This document shows, piece by piece, positions 57,001-64,000 of a stretch of 64,000 bases of DNA. The stretch is from positions 973,001 through 1,037,000 of the forward strand of contig CAJHZI010000558.1 in the NCBI GenBank assembly GCA_905160935.1, written 5' to 3'. A program made the position numbers and the translations under genes. Each line of letters opens with the position of its first letter. Position 1 is the stretch's first letter. The stretch is from Enchytraeus crypticus. Taxonomy: Eukaryota; Annelida; Clitellata; Enchytraeida; Enchytraeidae. The notes beneath the pieces are model-generated. The model made no database searches. It was given only the letters and a program-made list of their open reading frames with translations, and had not been told where the DNA came from.

Positions 57001-60000
57001 AGAACTGACAGCTGCAGAACTGACAGCTGCAGAACTGACAGCTGCAGAACTGACAGCTGCAAAAGTGACAGCTGCAGAATCGACAGCTGCAGAGACTTCT
57101 GTCAACGCCACTAAGGTTCGTAATTGAAATGTATCAAAAGAGGGGCTGACAATCTTTTAATGAGGGTGACAGTTGTTAGTACAATCTTATGAATATAAAG
57201 TTTATAAGAGATTCTAACAGAGACAGTCTTTTACTCTTACAATCTCAATACTCATAAGGCTATCTATGCTGATAACCATACTGACAACATACTGACAACT
57301 ATACTGACAAATATACTGACAACTATACTGATGATTATACTGATGATTATACTGATGATTATACTGATAGCTATACTGATAGCTATACTGATAGGTATAC
57401 TGATGACTATACTGAAGACTATACTGATGACTATACTGATGACTACACTGATGACTACACTGATGACTACACTGATGACTACACTGATGACTACACTGAT
57501 GACTATACTGATGACTATACTGATGACTATACTGATGACTACACTGATGACTATACTGATGACTATACTGATGGCTAAACTGATGGCTAAACTGATGACT
57601 ATACTGATGACTATACTGATGACTACTGATGACTATACTGATGACTATACTGATGACTAAACTGATAACTATACTGATGACTATACTGATGACTATACTG
57701 ATGACTATACTGATGACTAAACTGATGACTATACTGATGACTATACTGATGATTATACTGATGACTATACTGATGACTATACTGATGACTAAACTGATGA
57801 CTATACTGATGACTATACTGATGACTATACTGATGACTATACTGATGACTATACTGATGACTATACTGATGACTATACTGATGACTATACTGATGACTAC
57901 ACTGTCATCAGTGGTAAATGCTTTAATGATACAAGATCTGATTCAGAAGTAGTGACCCCATAACTCTTCCGCACCTCTATATGCACTACTGCATATAATG
58001 AAATTAAAAATAGACCATAACAAGATGTTCATTTGTTGAAATTAATGAATTTAATTATAATAAAATGGCATAACTATGCAAAAGGATAGACATTCAAACA
58101 TAAATGGAGAATATTTCAGTAGAATACAAACCATTGAAGCAGAATATAAGAGCCTTCTGTGTTTCCAGTGGCTTTGTTTTATCACCGTCACTACACAAGC
58201 AACAGTTTAATTCACTTAAAATTCAAATTCAACATGAAGTTACTTACATTAGCAGAGCCGAATTCAATCCAAATATAAAAGAAAAGGAGAACAACAAGTA
58301 AACAGGAAAGCATTCACAAGCAGGGAATTGAAATGGGAAGCAACTTCAAGCACCATATCTTCATAGGATTGAAGACAACATTAGAAAAAGGTTGAGCCTT
58401 TACGACGGATGAATTTTTTAAATTGAAAAGTCCTCTTTGGTTAGCTAGAAAGTAGATAGTTGTAGTTAGGAATATGTACCTTAGACCTGTCATACGGTAA
58501 AACAATAGAGTGAGAGACAGAGAGAAAATATAATAATGTCTTGCCCAGGATAACATCAACGTAGCTGAACCACGCGGGAACGAAATTCCTTATGACCTCC
58601 ATTGCGTCAACTTTATTACAAATGAACAGTTTACAAATATTGGGCTTTATATGACTAATAAAATAAAAGTAATCAAAAATGTACTAAACCAGCAAATCAT
58701 GAATTAACAGGCAAGAAAATACCCAGGTATATAGACAGCGAGCACGAAAGATAACCATATACTATTAGTAGTCATTCAAAACATGTATATCACAGAATAT
58801 ACAACGAGTATATGATAGGATGAACAAACGAACGATTGAACGAACTAATGAACTTACTCAGGCTGTCTTTGACCCACATACTGATCAGAGAAGTGTATGT
58901 ACTCTACCATCTGATCAAACTTGTTAATGGCAGCCACCATCTGTAACATGAACAACAAATACATACATTTACAATAGCATAAAATACACAGATCTACAAC
59001 AACAATATCAAATAGGCACATCTGCCATAAGAATATATCAAATACTCATGCACATCCTTACCAACATTTTACCAACTACACATAAGCAACAATAGCACCA
59101 AATATATACATTATACATATACTATTACAATACACTAAAATGCATACGTCTACAACAACAATACACCAAAAAACATATATCTACAAAACGACACCAAATA
59201 CAGACATGTGCAACAATACACCTAATACATATTTCTACAACAACACCAAATACATATATCTACACGAAAAATGCCAAATCTATACAGTTACAGCAAAAAT
59301 ACACACAATAAATACATGTAAAACAACACATCAAATACATACATCTACAGGAACAATATACCAAATACCCACATTTACAACAGCAACACCAAAAGCATAC
59401 ATCTAAAATAATACACAGAATACATACATCTTCAGCAACAACAATACCAAATACATATACATGTATGTACAACAATTACACTGAATACATACATCTACAA
59501 CAATACACCGAATATATACAGCACCTTGAAAATAATTAACATTTAGTGTTAGTAATTTTATAATTACCAGACAGTTAATAATTACCTAACCAAGATTTAA
59601 CTCCCTGCAACTAAAAATAATGACTTCCAGTATGAAATAAGTTATCACAAGACTTCCAATGAAATCACAACATATCTATGCATTGTATTTATAGATAAAT
59701 ATAGCATTAAATAATTTGAAGCATTAAATTAAAGGTAAAATTTGTTTTACCCTGGTTATGTCTGGGGGTACCTAAATAATAAACCATCCGTGGACTGCAA
59801 GGTTCGCAAATGGCAACAAAACACTAACATCAAAACCAATGTCAGAAAGGGTGAAGACGATGAGGTAAAATTACGCGTAGATAAAATTTAAACTAAAAAT
59901 ATTAATTCCAGGGTACCTTGGCATCGAGAATGTAGGACGAGGCTTCAGCGCTTTCACTCATCAGCTGAAATGTTGCAGGCAGATCAAATCTCTCTGCGCT

Positions 60001-62940
60001 CTTCTTCTCCGGACAGAAGTTGCTCTAAAACAGTCAAATCACAACATTTTGGATAAATCAATAGGCATTTACTAGATGTTGTTAATATTTCAGATAAATC
60101 AATAGGCATTTATTAGATGTTGCTAATATTTCAGATAAATCAATAGCCATTTATTAGAGGTTGTTAACATTTCGGATAAATCAATAGGCACTTGTTAGAT
60201 GCTGTTAGCTACCTGACATATACTGCGGCCACGGATTCCAATTAGTCCCGGACTGTCTCAGTCAATACACCGATTTCTCTGGCAGTGAAGCCGATACTTA
60301 GCTTTACAGCTAGTTCTAATGACTTTTAAATATTACTTTTAACAGATGTGACAATTGTGCCTTTCCATGGTTAACTGTACATTGCCTAGTTGCACATGTA
60401 TATACAATTCATATTACAATATGAATTATCTGACCAGTTCAAATAGGTTAATCAATAATTCCCAAACGGAATGAAACAGCTTTTAAAATATAGATGAGAC
60501 TAAAAGCCGAAGCCAAGCTTAACTAAGAACAGACAAGCCTAGATATTAACTTGGAATCTTCTAACAGTAAAACACATTCAATTATGCAGCCACCTAAGTA
60601 CCAAACACTTATATGTTAGCAGCATCAAAAACATATGTCAGTAGTATCAAACATTTATATATCAGTAGTGTCAGACAGTTATATGTCAGTAGTATCAGAC
60701 ACTTATATTTAGTAGTATCAAACACTTACATATCACTAGTATCAGACACTTATATTAGTAGTATCAAACACTTACATATCAGAAGTATCAGACACTTATA
60801 TTAGTAGTGTCAGACAGTTATATGTCAGTAGTATCAGACACTTATATTAGTAGTATCAAACACTTACATATCACTAGTATCAGACACTTATATTAGTAGT
60901 GTCAGACAGTTATATGCCAGTAGTATCAGACACTTATATTAGTAGTATCAAACACTTACATATCAGTAGTATCAGACACTTATATTAGTAGTGTCAGACC
61001 GTTATATGTCAGTAGTATCAGACACTTATATTAGTAGTATCAAACACTTACATATCACTAGTATCAGACACTTATATTAGTAGTATCAGACAGTTATATG
61101 TCAGTAGTATCAAACATTTATATGTCAGTAGTATCAAACAATTATACATCAGTAGTGTCAGACACTTATATGTCAGTAGTATCAGACACTTACATTAGTA
61201 GTATCAAACACTAACATGTCAGTAGGATCAAACACTTCTATGTCAGTAGTATGAAATCCTTATATGTCAGTACGATTAAATCCTTATACTTACAATATCT
61301 GGGAAGTCTTTGAGCATCTTGGCAGCACTTCTCTTGTTAGCCAGACAGAACACAAAGCTGTCCATTTCACTCTCGTCCATTATGACCCGTATTATCTACA
61401 GCAATATAGTCAAAAGATATCAATTTCAAAATAATTGATAATTTATAGTACAAATGGACAAGTATTTTGCATACACAGTGACACACAGACTTTAATTACA
61501 ATAAAAGATGATAAGCACAAACAACTTCAAATATTAATCTTTAGTACAAAATAGTCCTGCGTAGTCATAAAAATCCTAAACAAATCTGATAATAGAGCTG
61601 CGTAATGGAAGCATGATAATGTAAATGTACGGTCACATCCATATACTCACTAGAAAATACTGTATTGGTATAGATGCATCTGATGATGACATTGCCTTCG
61701 ACTGGGGAACCCGACGCTAAACCACAATCAGTTATAACTCCGAAAGACTAACCACTGCGCTCAATATTCAATCCGGCAGATAGCGTGTCTACTCAAGAAA
61801 GTCATAATACAGATTGATAATGATATAAAAAACTAACTGCGTTCTCTATCTGACTGCAATCTGCTGTTATCTGGTAGTGATGCAATATAGAAATTAATTG
61901 TAAATTACTGGATTCAGAACTCTGATCAATCAAAAATAAAACTAGATGCATATGGAAGATTGAAGATTCGTCGTGTATAGGAGCCTGGTGAAAGGTGTGG
62001 AGCGTTTGGCAATAATATGATATTCACGACACAACAACAAAGAAGTGCATACAAAACCTACAAAGCAGTCTCAAAAAACTGTCACCGACTCAGAAAAAAA
62101 CAGTCACTACTACAGAAAGAAATGCTTCAAAACTAAAATCACAATTAAGATTAAATAAGACGCTGAAGGCTGCTAAAAAATTTTTTGACATAAACATCGT
62201 TAACATTTCTACAAAAAATATTGTAGACGAAATACCAATGATTTTCTAAGCAATAAAAAACCAAACAAGGTACACACAATTTGGTCACAGAGCGGCTTGA
62301 AGAGCCTGGCTATCGTGCTGACGAGATCTTGCCTCTTCAACAGCTTGAGAGTTACCAGCATGCCCTCACAGCACGTCCTACCACTACACCACAGACAGTA
62401 GACGTTCTCAGCCTCCTTCATTAGCACCCCCTGCTGCACCTCATTACCCGTGCCGTCATCACCTAGTGAACAGTGAAGCAGTCATAGTGCAGAGCAATCA
62501 GTCATAATGCAGAGCAATCAGTCATAGAATATAGCAATCAGTCATAGAATATAGCAATCAGTCATAAAACATAGCAATCAGGCATAAACTAAAGTAATCA
62601 ATCATAAATTATAGCAATCAGTCATAATTACTAAAGTAATCAATCATAAAACATAGCAATCAAGCATAAAACAGGTAGCAATCAATCATTATGCATGTAG
62701 CAATCAGTCATAAATATAGGAATCAAGTATAAAATTTAGCAATCAAGCATAATTCATAGCAACCAATCATAAAACATAGGAATCATGTATAAAGTATAGC
62801 AATCAACCGCAAAACATAGCCAATCAATTACAACATTGAGCAAATTAATAAATCATAAAACAGAGTAAATAAATCTATCAAAAAATATTAAATCATAAAA
62901 CATAGCAAGTCAATCAATTGTTGCATCTCCTCTTTTCTGT

Positions 62941-63025
<85 letters not shown>

Positions 63026-63294
63026 ATATAGATATGTAATATATACACATGTATATATCACTTCTTGCTAATTTTTACGATTAATGTAATGTTTTATGAT
63101 AAATTGATGAAACACTCACCGACAACATGAAAGTTGTCCTCGAGCAGCTGCCGATGAGCCGAGAGCCAGGCCTGAGCCAGTTTGGCATTCTTGGTTTTAC
63201 CGGCAATGAAGTTGAGCAGATAGGCACCGAGGCCCGCCAGCATCAACATCTCCATGTAGAAACTGTCCCACGCCGTGTGCACGTGCACCGGCAC
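53964..63294 (-). CDS. CCDC47: CCDC47 (coiled-coil domain-containing protein 47), eight exons, N-terminus outside the window
   Basis: Eight GT-AG exons with compatible phases read, in order from 63,294 down, about 327 residues collinear with vertebrate CCDC47 as remembered. They are: a TM segment with [11 protein letters not shown]; a [12 protein letters not shown] exon; [14 protein letters not shown]; a [15 protein letters not shown] exon; [21 protein letters not shown]; the charged [20 protein letters not shown] exon; and the Lys/Met-rich end [13 protein letters not shown]47 is an ER single-pass membrane protein with a large cytosolic domain. It binds Asterix in the PAT complex, which chaperones transmembrane helices at the multipass translocon, and it influences ER calcium. 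Phases show that one exon between 56,638 and 58,857 is unaccounted for (about 25 codons). The acidic lumenal N-terminus and signal peptide lie beyond the right edge. Confidence 0.95.
54095..54220 (-). mobile_element. SINE family S, copy 5, in a CCDC47 intron
   Basis: Minus-strand A-box-like TAGCTCGGTTGTCTAAC, B-box-like GATTCAAATTCC, then GTTACTAATATGC and the tail GAGTGACGCTAAAC. Clear tRNA-derived head. Confidence 0.75.
55308..55450 (-). mobile_element. R repeat, copy 4, in a CCDC47 intron
   Basis: TGCACCGCCAAGTGGCAGGT at low coordinates (the LINE-1-like tail), then GCACTCCTTAGATCAGCAAG and TTAATCCCTTCACAAAGTCT. Confidence 0.85.
55551..55710. repeat. ~60-bp tandem repeat containing AAACAAAATGGCGTC
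   Basis: About three units containing AAACAAAATGGCGTC, then TACACTGAT and AGTAGCAGGGAAGAGAC. The last unit ends at the donor side of the CCDC47 coiled-coil exon. Confidence 0.85.
55715..55882 (-). CDS. CCDC47: CCDC47 exon (coiled-coil region)
   Basis: 56 codons in phase 0 after a TAG acceptor, donor GTTTGT. Charged helix [20 protein letters not shown], then [20 protein letters not shown] and [14 protein letters not shown], the most conserved stretch of the family. Confidence 0.96.
56212..56462 (-). mobile_element. R repeat, copy 5 (longest), in a CCDC47 intron
   Basis: About 250 bp from CTCTCTGTCTC and AGCAAGTGGCAGGTTCAAGG to GTTTCCTCTTAAAACACG. The most complete member, used here to define the family. 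Confidence 0.85.
56540..56637 (-). CDS. CCDC47: CCDC47 exon ([11 protein letters not shown])
   Basis: Begins with two bases of a split codon after an AAAG acceptor; donor GTTGCC. Reads [20 protein letters not shown] and [12 protein letters not shown], equivalent to the NTYPKDMEALLPLMNMV region of the vertebrate protein. Confidence 0.93.
56895..57095. repeat. 15-bp minisatellite (GCAGAACTGACAGCT)n
   Basis: About ten copies with one or two shortened units, inside the CCDC47 intron where an exon is missing. Confidence 0.95.
57270..57910. repeat. 12-bp minisatellite (ACTGATGACTAT)n
   Basis: About fifty copies with few substitutions. The 640-bp array is open in several frames only because the unit length is divisible by three. 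Confidence 0.97.
58858..58940 (-). CDS. CCDC47: CCDC47 exon ([10 protein letters not shown])
   Basis: 27 codons plus two bases, acceptor TTACAG, donor GTAAGTT. Reads [20 protein letters not shown] and YVGQRQP. It ends in phase 2, which cannot join the next exon found (56,637) directly, so an exon between them is missing from this annotation. Confidence 0.93.
59000..59520. repeat. degenerate ~27-bp repeat (ACATCTACAACAACAATACA type)
   Basis: Irregular A/C-rich units with CCAAATACATA cores through a CCDC47 intron. Confidence 0.8.
59917..60024 (-). CDS. CCDC47: CCDC47 exon ([12 protein letters not shown])
   Basis: 36 codons in phase 0, acceptor TTTTAG, donor GTACCC. Reads [20 protein letters not shown] and [16 protein letters not shown]. 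Confidence 0.93.
60030..60205. repeat. four-copy ~57-bp tandem repeat
   Basis: Units share GATAAATCAATAGGCATTTA and TAGATGTTGTTAATATTTCA, just beyond the acceptor side of a CCDC47 exon. Confidence 0.9.
60600..61285. repeat. ~23-bp minisatellite (AGTAGTATCAGACACTTATA type)
   Basis: About 28 units alternating CAGACACTTATATT and CAAACACTTACATATC variants, forming higher-order pairs. It ends about 10 bp from the CCDC47 exon at 61,294. Confidence 0.95.
61294..61395 (-). CDS. CCDC47: CCDC47 exon ([12 protein letters not shown])
   Basis: 34 codons in phase 0, acceptor TAG, donor GTAAGT. Reads [20 protein letters not shown] and [14 protein letters not shown]. Confidence 0.95.
61670..61720 (+). mobile_element. 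possible SINE family S tail, copy 6
   Basis: GATGACATTGCCTTCGACTG, then GGGAACCCGACGCTAAACC, resembling the S body and tail. Diverged; weak. Confidence 0.4.
62278..62462 (-). CDS. CCDC47: CCDC47 exon ([12 protein letters not shown])
   Basis: Starts with the two bases completing a Gly codon from the preceding exon and ends CDQI before GTGTGT. Contains [20 protein letters not shown] and [16 protein letters not shown]. Confidence 0.95.
62465..62905. repeat. ~20-bp minisatellite (TAGCAATCAGTCATAAAACA type)
   Basis: About 20 degenerate copies starting a few bases beyond the acceptor of the CCDC47 exon that ends at 62,462. Confidence 0.95.
62940..63056. repeat. (TA)n microsatellite in a CCDC47 intron
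   Basis: About 115 bp of TA with CATATA and CATGTATA interruptions. Confidence 0.95.
63120..63294 (-). CDS. CCDC47: CCDC47 exon with transmembrane segment
   Basis: Acceptor TAG before 63,294, donor GTGAGT at 63,119. Encodes [20 protein letters not shown], a hydrophobic helix continuing to NFIAGKT, then [20 protein letters not shown]. Ends in phase 1. Confidence 0.95.
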
Positions 63295-63299
63295 CTACA

Positions 63300-64000
63300 A
63301 TCACGTCCACCAACCAGCGTACTTTGTGTATATATTTGTAATATATTTATTACAAATATTTATTTGTAAAAATTAAAATGAATAAAAATGTTAAAAATGT
63401 TTACAGTCATTTTTAAAGATTTATTATTTATTTTTAAAATTTAAACGAATTGAAAAGCCTCAAATAGGGGATTGACTGATGCTAAGATGTAGGACAGAGA
63501 GGATTTGAGACATTCAATTCGTATCTAGACCCTAGTTAAACTTGGATTCATGGGAAGATGATGATTTATTTGTAATAAATATAATTATTTATACAATACA
63601 GATTATTTTTGCTTTTTGTAAATATACATTTGTTTATATATTTTGTGTATAATTTATCATATTTTGTAATATTTGCATACTGTGTTGAATCGCGCCAAGA
63701 TAATGATCTATCAGTCAGTAAATAGAGTCAATGCTACGTTCAAAGTCATGCTCAAGCTATGTCAGAGAGAGAGGTCGAGTAGAGGATTTGTTTTGCTTAG
63801 AAGCCAAATTGGTTCAGCCCAAGCTTTCTTACATTGATTAAAAGATTTGATTTTAGCACAGAAATCGAGAAAGCATATAAACGCAAGCAAGGTTCAAAGA
63901 ATTCTGCTAACATGAGGGATAAGCTTCAGGCTTATTTCGGAGATCAGTTGATTTGAAAGGCAAATAATGAAATTGTAAAATATTTAGCAACTATATTGCA
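63300..64000. other. CCDC47 intron, no exon recognised
   Basis: The upstream exon encoding the acidic lumenal region was not found before the right edge. Confidence 0.6.

Noticed and set aside
56790-57111. Open frames of Ser-Ala-Ala-Val or Val-Leu-Gln-Leu-Ser repeats
   Set aside because: Translations of the 15-bp minisatellite in an intron.
57331-57952. Two long open frames of repeated Met-Thr-Ile-Leu units
   Set aside because: They are translations of the 12-bp minisatellite; the unit length is divisible by three, so frames stay open without selection.
58263-58310. Candidate for the missing CCDC47 exon (minus-strand LLFSFSF phrase before a GTAAGT)
   Set aside because: The phrase resembles the expected segment only superficially; the frame has no usable acceptor and the wrong end phase.
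58541-58620. Minus-strand open phrase [20 protein letters not shown] as a possible exon
   Set aside because: It does not match CCDC47, and no splice partners were found; unidentified.

Overview
The window is AT-rich nuclear DNA of an animal. It has spliced host exons with GT-AG introns, non-LTR retrotransposons, tRNA-derived SINEs, long TA and GA microsatellites, and an integrated Polinton/adintovirus-like element. The repeat families and gene spacing suggest an invertebrate, possibly a spiralian; this is a guess, since no lineage-specific marker could be checked.

Layout. (1) 1-7.7 kb: the capsid and packaging half of a Polinton-like (Maverick/adintovirus-type) element, cut by the left edge of the window. 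The minus strand carries a tail-fibre-like protein, an adenain-like protease, a double-jelly-roll major capsid protein and a DDE integrase with an N-terminal zinc ribbon. The plus strand carries an FtsK/HerA packaging ATPase, a penton-like minor capsid protein and three smaller virion-type proteins. No polymerase B is visible here. An eight-copy degenerate repeat array and a TA tract follow to 8.5 kb. (2) 8.5-47 kb: gene-poor, repeat-rich DNA. It holds six fragments of an RTE-like LINE (called LINE-1 here), two copies of a Jockey/CR1/L2-group LINE (LINE-2) and two older relatives, a tRNA-derived SINE family (S), a second short family (R) that shares the LINE-1 3' tail, and a decayed DNA transposon with GGGTGGTCC termini. 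(3) 47.3-48.7 kb: an intact single-exon rhodopsin-class GPCR, plus strand, visibly more GC-rich than its surroundings. (4) 48.7-53.9 kb: AT-rich DNA without recognised features except one SINE tail. (5) 53.96-63.29 kb, minus strand: eight exons of CCDC47, the ER-membrane PAT-complex subunit of the multipass translocon. The N-terminal exons lie beyond the right edge, and one expected exon of about 25 codons was not found. Most of its introns carry private minisatellites.

The strongest new observations are these. A two-stem hairpin in the LINE-2 3' UTR is kept by compensatory changes across four copies. A hairpin-bearing 3' tail is shared by LINE-1 and the R repeats. Two adjacent near-perfect fold-back inversions lie inside one LINE-1 copy. 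LINE-2 copies have readable target-site duplications, including one nested insertion into LINE-1. The viral element has a phage-like fibre gene and a zinc-ribbon integrase.
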